Source: Gammaproteobacteria bacterium | GTDB taxonomy: Bacteria > Pseudomonadota > Gammaproteobacteria > Steroidobacterales > Steroidobacteraceae | Reading direction: 5' to 3' | DNA length: 42,859 nucleotides | Assembly (NCBI GenBank): GCA_025355165.1 | Contig: JANYAD010000006.1 | Coordinates: 1 to 42,859 of the forward strand | Shown here: positions 1 to 7,846 of the stretch, one piece after another | Layout of the letters: each line of letters starts with the position of its first letter | Position numbering within the stretch: the first letter of the stretch is position 1 | The notes under the pieces: model-generated | Told to the model about the DNA's origin: nothing | The model's database searches: none | What the model saw: only the letters and a program-made list of their open reading frames with translations | Made by a program: the position numbers and the translations under genes

Positions 1-1
1 T

Positions 2-601
2 CTTTATGAAAGAGATATCGAGTTCGACGGACGGGTCATTAATCTTGCAGATCACGCTGATCGGGCGGAGCTCCAAGCCATATGGCCGTTCGCCAAGTTT
101 CCGGTTATCCGCGATCACACCCGCAAACGAGATCTCGCAGAAGCCAGCATCATCATTGAGTATCTGGATCGACGTTTCCCCGGCGAGCCGTTGATTCCAC
201 GCGAGTGGGAGGAGGCGCTCGAGGTGCGTCTTTGGGACCGAATTTTCGACAATTATGTCCAAGTGCCTTTGCAGCAAATTGTCGCGGATCGCTTGCGCGG
301 CGCCAAAGCGGACATGACTCGAGAGCGGTCTATGCTGGCAACCGCGTACGGCATGTTGGAAGGTCATTTGCAATCGAGAGTTTGGGCCGCAGGCCGCAGT
401 TTTAGCATGGCCGATTGCGCCGCGGCTCCGGCGCTTTTTTACGCGAGCAGCATCCAGCCGTTTCCGGGCGACCACCAGCATTTGCAAGCATATTTCGACA
501 GACTCACCGAAAGACCCTCATTCAATCGAGTCTTGAAGGAGGCTGAGCCCTACTTTTCGCTCTATCCCTTTGCCGATGGCATTCCGGCGAAGTTTCGTTA
601 A
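2..601 (+). CDS. Glutathione S-transferase family protein (5' truncated)
   Basis: The reading frame is open from the first bases of the window, so the true start lies outside it. The visible N-terminal part is a thioredoxin-like half domain. It carries the cis-proline segment FAKFPVIRD and the glutathione-contacting stretch AEASIIIEYLDRRFP. An all-helical C-terminal half follows, with MADCAAAPALFYA near residue 140, typical of soluble GSTs that conjugate or reduce substrates with glutathione in the cytoplasm. About 199 residues are visible, close to the family norm of 200-220, so only about 15-25 residues including the catalytic N-terminus are missing. The substrate cannot be told. The GST call is secure and the subclass is not. 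Confidence 0.9.
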   Translation, partial: LYERDIEFDGRVINLADHADRAELQAIWPFAKFPVIRDHTRKRDLAEASIIIEYLDRRFPGEPLIPREWEEALEVRLWDRIFDNYVQVPLQQIVADRLRGAKADMTRERSMLATAYGMLEGHLQSRVWAAGRSFSMADCAAAPALFYASSIQPFPGDHQHLQAYFDRLTERPSFNRVLKEAEPYFSLYPFADGIPAKFR

Positions 602-698
602 AGTAAGCGCTAACAACTCGAAGCGGTGCGCGGAGGCGCGTATGGCAGTATCCAACGCCTGAACGGTTACCACCGCATTGACTGCATCTAGAGGGATT

Positions 699-2516
699 AT
701 GCAAAAATCGCGTAGAGAATTCTTGACCCAAACTACGCTAGGAGTGCTTACGGCCCTTGCTGCAAGCCGTCACAGCACGGCAATGGCAGCGCCCGATGTG
801 CCGGCGGCTTTACCACCGAGCCCGCCGCCCGGCACGCCTTCCGCATTCGCGACGGCCCCGCCTGCCGGACCTGAGGTATCAGCGTCTACCTTTACCGCAG
901 CCGAAAAACTCGTGCGCCTAGAATTGAGCAGTGCCGAGTTGAGGCAAGCCGCCGCTAGCTGGCAAGTGGCAATGGCACCGCTGTACGAGCGCCGCACGGG
1001 TCCGAAAAAGCTGCCGCTTGAAGAAAACATCGGACCCGCGTCGCGCTGGGATCCGCGCCTGCCGGGGGAGCGCCAAGTTGAGTTACACCGAAATTTTGTT
1101 CGCTTCGAGTCCAAAGCGACGCGCTTACCGCAGCGCGACGAGGATATCGCTTTCGCATCCGTGGCGCAGTTGTCGCGATGGATCGAGCAGCGTCAGCTTT
1201 CCTCCGAGCGGCTTACCCACATTTATCTTGATCGCTTGCAGCGCTTCGACTCTAGGCTCAGATGCGTCATCACCTTGACTGCGGACTTGGCGCGCAGGCA
1301 GGCAAAGCAAGCCGATGCCGAGATTGCCGCGGGCAGGTACCGGGGACCCCTTCATGGCATCCCCTGGGGCGCAAAAGACCTGCTGGACACGGCTGGTATT
1401 CGAACCACGTATGGGGCGGAGCCATTCAAGGATCGTGTACCGGGCACCGATGCTTTCGTTGTGCGTCGCTTGCGTGAGGCGGGCGCCGTGCTGGTCGCCA
1501 AGCTGAGCATGGGCGCGCTGGCGTTAAATGACATCTGGTTCGGCGGCCAGACAATGAATCCGTGGCTTCTAGAGGAAGGCGCTTCTGGTTCGAGCGCCGG
1601 ACCGGGGGCGGCGACCGCGGCAGGGTTGGTTGGATTTGCCATCGGCAGCGAGACCGGGGGCAGCATCGTGAGTCCTAGCATGAGATGCGGAGTCAACGGA
1701 TTACGTCCGACGTTCGGCCGGGTAGCGCGCACCGGAGCGATGACGCTCTGCTGGTCGCTTGATAAGCTGGGGCCAATGACGCGTGGCGTGGAAGATACGA
1801 TGCTCGTGCTGCAGGCCATTTCAGGCCCCGATGGCGGCGATACCGGCAGCATCGCATGCGATCTGGACTACGATGCTCATGCTCCAATCAAAGGACTTCG
1901 GGTCGGATACTTTCCCGATTGGACGCGTGAAGCAACTGCCGTCGATCGCTCTGCCTTGGATGCGGCGAGAAAAGTCGGCCTGGAACTCATCGAGGTATCA
2001 ATACCCGATTGGCCGTATGATTCGCTCGACCTGATTCTATTCGCCGAGGCCGCAGCGGCTTTTGAAGACCTCACCCTCAGCGGCGGGCTCGACCAACTCA
2101 AAATGCAAGTTCCGGATGCCTGGCCCAACATATTCAGGCAGTCGAGATTTTTATCGGCCGTAGACTATGTGCAGACGGATCGGATGCGACGCAAGGTGGC
2201 CGTGGAAATGGCACGCGTGTTTTCCCAGGTCGACTTGCTGCTCGTGCCATCGCTGCGCGACGAAATGCTGACGATTACGAATTTCACCGGCCACCCATCT
2301 TTGACCATCCGCGCCGGCTTCGTGGAAGTATCCGAGGCTCGAAGCGATTGGGCTCCAGACCCCCTGCACCCGTTGCCGACGTTTAACCCTCCGCGGCGTG
2401 TGCCTCACGGCATTACGTTGATCGGAAGACTCTTCGATGAAGGTACGCTGGGCAGAGTCGGCCTCGAGTTGGAGCGCTACCTTGACGTCGCCTCAGCGAG
2501 ACCACCGGGGTTCTAG
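699..2516 (+). CDS. Tat-exported amidase (amidase-signature family)
   Basis: This is an amidase-signature hydrolase, the GatA/FAAH-like fold that cleaves amide bonds with a Ser-cisSer-Lys triad. The motif IPWGAKD supplies the Lys (about residue 226), GASGSSAGPG the cis-Ser loop, and GSETGGSIVSPS the nucleophile Ser (about residue 322). The usual Arg of the GGSIR segment is Val here. The N-terminus has a twin-arginine signal (SRREFLTQ, then a hydrophobic stretch to AMA) and a Pro/Ala-rich linker, so the enzyme is probably exported folded. I chose the ATG at 699 because AGAGGG lies just upstream; an in-frame ATG at 678 would push the Tat motif inward. No gatB or gatC is adjacent, so it is not the tRNA amidotransferase. 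The substrate is unknown. Confidence 0.88.
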   Translation: MQKSRREFLTQTTLGVLTALAASRHSTAMAAPDVPAALPPSPPPGTPSAFATAPPAGPEVSASTFTAAEKLVRLELSSAELRQAAASWQVAMAPLYERRTGPKKLPLEENIGPASRWDPRLPGERQVELHRNFVRFESKATRLPQRDEDIAFASVAQLSRWIEQRQLSSERLTHIYLDRLQRFDSRLRCVITLTADLARRQAKQADAEIAAGRYRGPLHGIPWGAKDLLDTAGIRTTYGAEPFKDRVPGTDAFVVRRLREAGAVLVAKLSMGALALNDIWFGGQTMNPWLLEEGASGSSAGPGAATAAGLVGFAIGSETGGSIVSPSMRCGVNGLRPTFGRVARTGAMTLCWSLDKLGPMTRGVEDTMLVLQAISGPDGGDTGSIACDLDYDAHAPIKGLRVGYFPDWTREATAVDRSALDAARKVGLELIEVSIPDWPYDSLDLILFAEAAAAFEDLTLSGGLDQLKMQVPDAWPNIFRQSRFLSAVDYVQTDRMRRKVAVEMARVFSQVDLLLVPSLRDEMLTITNFTGHPSLTIRAGFVEVSEARSDWAPDPLHPLPTFNPPRRVPHGITLIGRLFDEGTLGRVGLELERYLDVASARPPGF

Positions 2517-2587
2517 GGACGGCCTTTGCTGTTCATTCTCGTGTTGCTTTCGCAGCTGCGGCACTAGCGGGTGCGAGGCGGGTCAGC

Positions 2588-3991
2588 CTAGGATCGAGTC
2601 TGGGTGCGGCGTCGCTCCAAAATGGTTACCATTCCGTTCTTGGGGCGCAATGTGATGCGGGTTTGCAGTTTGATCTCCTGCGGCTCCTTAAGGCGAAGGC
2701 GAAAGCGCTGTCCGAGAACCGCGAGGATCAAGGTCGCCTCGGTTAAGGCAAGCGTCGCGCCGATGCAGACTCGAGGTCCCCCGCCGAAGGGCAGATAAGA
2801 AAAACGAGGACGCTTTTCGCTCGCTTCCTTGGTGAATCGAGTGGGGTCGAAGCGTTCCGGATTGTCCCAAAGACGGCGATGGCGATGCAGTATCCAGGGC
2901 GAAATCAACAGCTGCTGCCCCGGCATGACCTTGAAACCGCAGACTTCATCGGCTGCCCTAGCCTGCCGAATGGACATACCCGGTGCCGGAGGAAACAGGC
3001 GCATGGCTTCTTCGATGATCATTCGCGCGTAACTTAAATTTGCCAAGTCCTCCACCGTGGGATCCCTGCCGCCGAGCACCGCCTCGAGTTCTTGATGCAG
3101 CTTCGCCTCTTCGGCGGGATGCTGCGAAAGCAAATACCACACCCAGGTCATGGTCACAGCGGTAGTCTCATGGCCCGCCATAAAAATGGTGATCACCTCG
3201 TCGCGTACTTCGGTAGCGTTCAATCCCACGCCATTGTCAGGATCCTTCGCGACGATCAACCGGGTAAGAAAATCCTGCGGAGCTTCTTCACGAATTTTTT
3301 CGCGCTCATTGATCAGCCGATAGATGGCGGTATCCATGCCGCTGAAGTGGGCACGTATGGCACTTACCGTGCGCTTGATTCGCCACGGACCGAGCAGCGG
3401 CAAAATGTCCAGCAGGCCGAAATCCATCGATGTTTGTGCAAACTCGAGCGCCTCGTGTGCGCATGCGGCTAATTCCTCCGCATCCGAGGAAAACATCGTC
3501 CGGCAGATAATTTTCAGAGTCAGCGCGTTCATTTCCGCGGCGATGTCAACTTCGGAAAATTCAGGCTGGGCATCCCAGCGCCGCGCAAAGGCAACCGTGG
3601 CATCCACCATCGCCGGTGCATACGATTCTACGGTGCGTATGCCGAATGAAGGTGCCATCACTCTGCGATGGGTCCGCCACTTAGCGAAAGGTGCACTTAG
3701 GAGGCCTTCGCCGAACATGGCAGAAAAGAATTCGATCTCCAGGTCATTTTTTGGATAGTTGGCAACGTTATCTAACAGTACTCGACGCACGCCTTCCGGA
3801 TCATTGACCATGAGGACCTTCCCGAGCGGCGATTTCGATAGGTAGAATGGCTGCTCATAGGCCTCTAAAGGGATAATTTCAAACGGGTTCTCGCTGGACG
3901 CACGAATGGTCTTAAGAAAAGAGGCGGGTTTCAGCGGCGGAGGCGAGAGTCCGGCCGGTGTTTTGGCGGCGTAAATGCCCGGGGTAGTCAA
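2588..3991 (-). CDS. Cytochrome P450
   Basis: This is a heme-thiolate monooxygenase of 467 residues, full length for the family. The I-helix oxygen-activation motif AGHETT is at residues 272-277, the K-helix ExxR (EAMR) at 328-331, and the heme loop FGGGPRVCIG at 402-411 with Cys409 as the axial ligand. There is no N-terminal membrane anchor, so it should be soluble and cytoplasmic, as is usual in bacteria. The start is a TTG preceded by AAGGA about ten bases upstream; no better ATG is in frame. It converges on the amidase with a 71-base gap. No ferredoxin or ferredoxin reductase is encoded nearby, so its redox partner must be elsewhere. The substrate cannot be inferred. Confidence 0.95.
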   Translation of the reverse strand: MTTPGIYAAKTPAGLSPPPLKPASFLKTIRASSENPFEIIPLEAYEQPFYLSKSPLGKVLMVNDPEGVRRVLLDNVANYPKNDLEIEFFSAMFGEGLLSAPFAKWRTHRRVMAPSFGIRTVESYAPAMVDATVAFARRWDAQPEFSEVDIAAEMNALTLKIICRTMFSSDAEELAACAHEALEFAQTSMDFGLLDILPLLGPWRIKRTVSAIRAHFSGMDTAIYRLINEREKIREEAPQDFLTRLIVAKDPDNGVGLNATEVRDEVITIFMAGHETTAVTMTWVWYLLSQHPAEEAKLHQELEAVLGGRDPTVEDLANLSYARMIIEEAMRLFPPAPGMSIRQARAADEVCGFKVMPGQQLLISPWILHRHRRLWDNPERFDPTRFTKEASEKRPRFSYLPFGGGPRVCIGATLALTEATLILAVLGQRFRLRLKEPQEIKLQTRITLRPKNGMVTILERRRTQTRS

Positions 3992-4529
3992 GGCACGTTT
4001 CCTTCTTGCGAGTCGCAGCCGCCCATTGCCTTAATCAAGGCCGGTCAAACGCATTTGTATCTGACCGAAAGCGTAATGTGCTCAACCGTCGCGTGTTCGC
4101 GCGCCAACTTCAATAGTCGATCACGCTCGCGAAGACGCATGTCAAGTATGGTCATCGTACGCGCAGCGCAATTCCATTGAATCGCTGCTCGCGATTCGGC
4201 GCTTGAGTTCTGTCCGCGCAAACGAGTCCCAATTGTGGCATTTACGCGAGTTGCGGATCACGGCAACAAAAATAGTTTCCATCCAAGTCCTTCCGAACGT
4301 GGCGCGGCACCACGACTAGGTACTAAAGACCTTCAATGAGTCCGCGGTGGCGAATTATCCCACGAAATGGACGCCCCGGACTCAGCCGGGGCCACCGAAC
4401 TATGCGGCGACTTTGCTCGGAGGCGCCGGACTTGCGGGCGTGCGCGGCGAAGTCGAACCGCCCAGAGCCGTACGGCTGTTGGGGGGTGTATGGGCCGTGC
4501 AAGCATCTGAGTTCGCTGGTATCCGATGA
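3992..4529. other. Long intergenic stretch, no confident gene
   Basis: This stretch of about 540 bases lies between the P450 and phosphoesterase genes. The only candidate is a minus-strand frame open from about 4257 down to a stop at 4045-4047. It has an internal ATG at 4155 that would give 36 residues beginning MTILDMRLRERDRLL, with a helical, charged middle. It has no well-spaced ribosome binding site. Short plus-strand frames at 4336-4686 overlap the phosphoesterase gene and look like shadows. I see no terminator or repeat. Confidence 0.4.
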
Positions 4530-5540
4530 TCACTTTGGAATAATCGAAGGCACAGCAAGACGCGGCGAAGCCGCGAAATCGAAGCAGTCAAACAGATCCC
4601 CGGCCGGATCGCCGATGTCCAGCGCCGGGGTCTTCCACGCCGTCAGACCGAATAGTCGTATACAGAATTTCACCACGCTCGCGTGAGAATAGAACTGATG
4701 AATGATCTGTTGCTTAGAGTAAGGGCTCACGATGAGGCACGGGACTCGAGGCCCAAAGCGAAATTGGGATCCTTGATAGCCCGCAGGACCCTTCCCGGTC
4801 CACTGTGATTGATTGGGCGAAGCCACGTGATCGTACCAGCCCCCCCAATCATCCCAGGTAATGATAATGGCAGTGCTGGCCCAGAGCGAACTGTTCGCTA
4901 CATTGAGCACGCGCTGCGCAGTCCACTGTGCTCCCTGACGAACGGTCTGGCTGCCGGGGTGTTCGCTGTCGCCAAACGGCGCATACAGCCAGCTGACGTC
5001 GGGCAAAAATCCTTTCGCGACGTCGCTATCGAACTGAGAACTGGGAACATTCCACGAATTGCCTTGCAGTGCCTTTATGTGATTGAAGTAGGATGAGTTG
5101 GGCTCCGCGTAGTTGCGCCAAGTATGGCCCGCCATGGCGAGGGTCTGCGGAAGACTCGGGATATCGAAAGGCGGTTGCGGCTGATAGTTGCGTCCGTGGC
5201 TGCTGTTGTCAATCACAGGGGAATCCGCTGCGATAAGGAAAAGATGATTGGGCTCGGACTGGCTTGCAACATCCGTGAAATAGTTATCGCATAGGGTGTA
5301 CTGTTGCGCAAAGGCCCAGTAGCCGGGAATGTCCGCCACTGTGTACTGCATCTTCGCCGAACCGGTGATTCCGCTGGCGCCATTGTTCTTAAGCCAGGTG
5401 TCGTGACCGTGCCCCTGATCCGGGTGCGGATCGATGGCGTGAGGGAGGCTCACTCCCGCCACGCCGGGAAAAGCACCAAAGTAATTGTCGAAAGTATGAT
5501 TCTCTTTGGTGATGATGACCACGTGAGCAATGGGAAACAT
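4530..5540 (-). CDS. Phosphoesterase family protein (PF04185; phospholipase C / acid phosphatase-like)
   Basis: This is an alkaline-phosphatase-superfamily phosphoesterase related to bacterial phospholipase C and acid phosphatase AcpA. The N-terminus HVVIITKENHTFDNYFG holds the family metal-binding and nucleophile region (EN.TFDNYFG). Later motifs are SEPNHLFLIAADSP, ITWDDWGGWYDHV (metal ligands) and FRFGPRVPCLIVSPYSK followed by YSHASVVKFC, in the usual family order. The ATG at 5540 is preceded by AAGGAG at good spacing; a GTG six bases upstream is less likely. Most relatives carry a signal peptide, but here the core starts within about five residues. The protein is therefore either cytoplasmic or has lost its leader. 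The substrate, probably a phosphodiester or phosphomonoester, is inferred only. Confidence 0.88.
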   Translation of the reverse strand: MFPIAHVVIITKENHTFDNYFGAFPGVAGVSLPHAIDPHPDQGHGHDTWLKNNGASGITGSAKMQYTVADIPGYWAFAQQYTLCDNYFTDVASQSEPNHLFLIAADSPVIDNSSHGRNYQPQPPFDIPSLPQTLAMAGHTWRNYAEPNSSYFNHIKALQGNSWNVPSSQFDSDVAKGFLPDVSWLYAPFGDSEHPGSQTVRQGAQWTAQRVLNVANSSLWASTAIIITWDDWGGWYDHVASPNQSQWTGKGPAGYQGSQFRFGPRVPCLIVSPYSKQQIIHQFYSHASVVKFCIRLFGLTAWKTPALDIGDPAGDLFDCFDFAASPRLAVPSIIPK

Positions 5541-5793
5541 AAACACTCCTTAAAAAGTAGAATTGGTAATGCCTCTGGCTTCAAGCGAGTCGGCAGCGTT
5601 CCGGATGCGTCTCAGCGTGGGTACGATAGTGCAAAGAGTATTGCAGGCATCGGTTGCAAAATGAGCGCGACGCGATTCACCGTCACGTGAACTCGCCGTA
5701 GCTTCGACGCGGTCAATAAGAAGCATTTCTGTTCATGGAGTCGGCCTGTTAGGCTACCCTTCGCCACCCCCTATAGTCTCAGGAAGTCGCGCT

Positions 5794-7272
5794 ATGTTCC
5801 GTGCAGTCCGAGTCGCCCGCCAAATCGGCCTGACAATCTTGACTGGCATACTGGTGCTTCCGGCGCACGCTCAGAAGCCGGCTGCGACGGCCAGTGCCGC
5901 GAGTGTAGCCGCTGACCCGGACGTTCTTGGTGCTGAACGGCTATTTTCGGCATGGATCGAGGAACAAATCGCCTATCGAGGGCTACCAGGCGTTGCGGTT
6001 GGCGTGGTAAGCAACCAGGATCTTATCTGGTCGAAAGGCTTCGGTTTCGCGGATCTCAAAAGAAAAATTCCGATGACTGCGACCACCCAGTTTCGCATGG
6101 CGTCCAACAGCAAGTTGTTTACCGCCATTGCCATCATGCAGTTGCGGGAAGAGGGCAAGCTGGGACTCGATGACCCGGTGGTGAAGTACCTGCCCTGGTT
6201 CAAGTCAAAGCCTGCCGGCAACGACGATGGTCCCGTCACGATCGAGCAGTTGCTATCACACAGTTCCGGCTTGCAGCGCGAAGCGGGGGACCACTGGGTA
6301 ACATACAAATTTCCGAGCACCGATGAGATTCAGCGGCTCTATGCAGACCGAGAAGCGGCGTTTGCGCCGGCGGTACGGTGGAAGTACTCCAACCTGGCTT
6401 ATGCCGTTGCCGGGCAAGTTGTCGAGAAAGTGAGCGGCGAGCCATGGTCTGTCTACGTTGAGCGCAACATATTCAAGCCGCTGGGCATGGAGGCATCGAG
6501 TGTAGATCGGGAAATTCCCGGACTGGCGGTACCGTACGGACGTCGAATGCCAGATGGCACGCGCGAGGTGCTGCCTTTCGTGGATTCGCGCGGTATGGCC
6601 GCAGCGACGGGCCTTACCTCGAATGTCGAGGACATGGCGAAGTTTATATCGGCACAGTTCCGCCGGGGCCCGCGCGGCGGAGCGCAAATCGTCAGCGGCG
6701 GATCGTGGCGCGAGATGCTGCGCGTGCGCTCATTGGACGAGAATTGGAGCGCCGGAACAGGGCTCGGATTTGACGTGAATCGCATAAAGGACAGGACCTA
6801 CATTGGGCATGGGGGCGGCTATCCCGGAAATACGACTCAGACGCTCATTCAGTTAGACGATAGAGTCGGAGTGATCGTGCTTACGAACACCGGTGACTCA
6901 AATCCGGGCGACATCGCGCTGCAATTGATGCGTACCGTGGGCCAAGCCACCGCGAAGGCGGCGAACGCTGCGGGCGCAAAGCCGAGCGTCGAATGGGATC
7001 CCGCGTGGGAGCGCTTTGCGGGGCTTTATCGTGGTCGGTCTTCGGACCAACAGGTCGTGCTACTCAACAAGAGGTTGGTCATCATCAATCCGAACGCACC
7101 AAACTTGGATGATCCCGTTACGCTTGAACCACTTGGCGGCGGCAAGTTTCGCTTCGTCGCGCCAACAGGCGGCGGGGTGGTGGGCGAGGTCGTGCGATTC
7201 GTCGAGGAGAGCGGCCGGCCGATGCGCATGTACACGGGGGACAGTTGGATTGATCGGGTGCGCACGCAGTGA
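5794..7272 (+). CDS. Serine hydrolase, class C beta-lactamase / penicillin-binding-protein-like
   Basis: This belongs to the beta-lactamase class C / D-alanyl-D-alanine carboxypeptidase / esterase superfamily. An N-terminal signal peptide ends at about AHA (residue 26), so the protein is periplasmic or secreted. Catalytic motifs are SNSK at 104-107 (SxxK nucleophile and base), YSN at 198-200, and HGGG at 339-342 in place of KTG. The HxG form is common in esterases of this fold. The C-terminal 100 residues form an extra beta domain seen in many such hydrolases. The ATG is preceded by AGGAAG about eight bases upstream. It is divergent from the phosphoesterase gene. Whether it acts on peptides, beta-lactams or esters cannot be decided from sequence. 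Confidence 0.9.
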   Translation: MFRAVRVARQIGLTILTGILVLPAHAQKPAATASAASVAADPDVLGAERLFSAWIEEQIAYRGLPGVAVGVVSNQDLIWSKGFGFADLKRKIPMTATTQFRMASNSKLFTAIAIMQLREEGKLGLDDPVVKYLPWFKSKPAGNDDGPVTIEQLLSHSSGLQREAGDHWVTYKFPSTDEIQRLYADREAAFAPAVRWKYSNLAYAVAGQVVEKVSGEPWSVYVERNIFKPLGMEASSVDREIPGLAVPYGRRMPDGTREVLPFVDSRGMAAATGLTSNVEDMAKFISAQFRRGPRGGAQIVSGGSWREMLRVRSLDENWSAGTGLGFDVNRIKDRTYIGHGGGYPGNTTQTLIQLDDRVGVIVLTNTGDSNPGDIALQLMRTVGQATAKAANAAGAKPSVEWDPAWERFAGLYRGRSSDQQVVLLNKRLVIINPNAPNLDDPVTLEPLGGGKFRFVAPTGGGVVGEVVRFVEESGRPMRMYTGDSWIDRVRTQ

Positions 7273-7284
7273 ATTGATTCCGGG

Positions 7285-7437
7285 CTAGTCGTGCGCGCCC
7301 GGGTGCCTCAGATGCGCAACTTGTAGTTCAGAGGACGGCGCCGGTCCGGCGAGCTCGGCATATATGCCAAGAGCGCATACGGCTATCGTCGCCGCGGTTA
7401 CCGCAATCGCTATGGTCAATCGTGATGGAACACGCAT
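7285..7437 (-). CDS. Small putative single-span membrane or secreted peptide (50 aa)
   Basis: I translated this frame by hand. It begins MRVPSRLTIAIAVTAATIAV, followed by CALGIYAELAGPAP and a polar tail ending HPGAHD. Two early arginines precede a hydrophobic run of about 19 residues, the pattern of a signal anchor or signal peptide. The ATG at 7435-7437 has GGAG six bases upstream (cggagtgaatt), which supports translation. It lies just after the serine hydrolase on the opposite strand. No family was recognised. It may equally be the signal-peptide remnant of a decayed gene, since a decayed gene lies just upstream of it on the same strand. Confidence 0.4.
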   Translation of the reverse strand: MRVPSRLTIAIAVTAATIAVCALGIYAELAGPAPSSELQVAHLRHPGAHD

Positions 7438-7543
7438 AATTCACTCCGTATGACAGGATTAGTAAACGCCCACTAAGAAGGACGTAAAGCAGTGATGAAA
7501 TCGGACATGAAGGCGGCAGCGATCGCCGTTTATTGTTACCGAT

Positions 7544-7804
7544 TCAACGCCCCGGGCTCGCTCGGATCTCCTTTCGGTGCCTAGGCTCCAAACGATCGCC
7601 GTCCCGCAGAACAAACGCGACGTTTCTGATGGCAGATATATCTTCGGTTGGATCACCGTCTGGCAATACAAACCAGCGTCGCGCTCGATTGACCCCCGAT
7701 CGGCCATCACTCGCGCATAGGTAGCGCCGTTCCAAGTCCCGATGCGCAATACTTCATTTGCAGGATTCCGCCCCTTTTACGTACAACTCGACTTGCCGTT
7801 CAAA
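7544..7804 (-). pseudogene. Amidohydrolase C-terminal remnant (two frameshifts)
   Basis: Three consecutive minus-strand segments in different frames line up with the C-terminus of imidazolonepropionase-like amidohydrolases. FERQVELYVKGA is at about 7769-7804, NPANEVLRIGTWNGATYARV (continuing MADRGSIER) at 7681-7767, and WFVLPDGDPTEDISAIRNV (continuing AFVLRDGDRLEP) at 7547-7675. In intact enzymes these pieces are contiguous (...ELYVKAGM.P.EVLR.AT.NGA...GSIEPGK.ADLVVLDGDP..DIS...). A stop codon lies in frame just before the second piece, and the GSIEPGKxAD loop is partly lost at the second shift. The metal-binding barrel is absent because the neighbouring MFS gene ends at 7847. The remnant should be non-functional. 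Confidence 0.75.
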
Positions 7805-7846
7805 TTTAAAAGCCGCGAAATTCGGTTTCGCCGTGCCGGAGGTGCG

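Noticed and set aside
4336-4686. Plus-strand frame of 116 codons near the phosphoesterase end
   Set aside because: It overlaps the phosphoesterase gene antisense and reads as arbitrary sequence.
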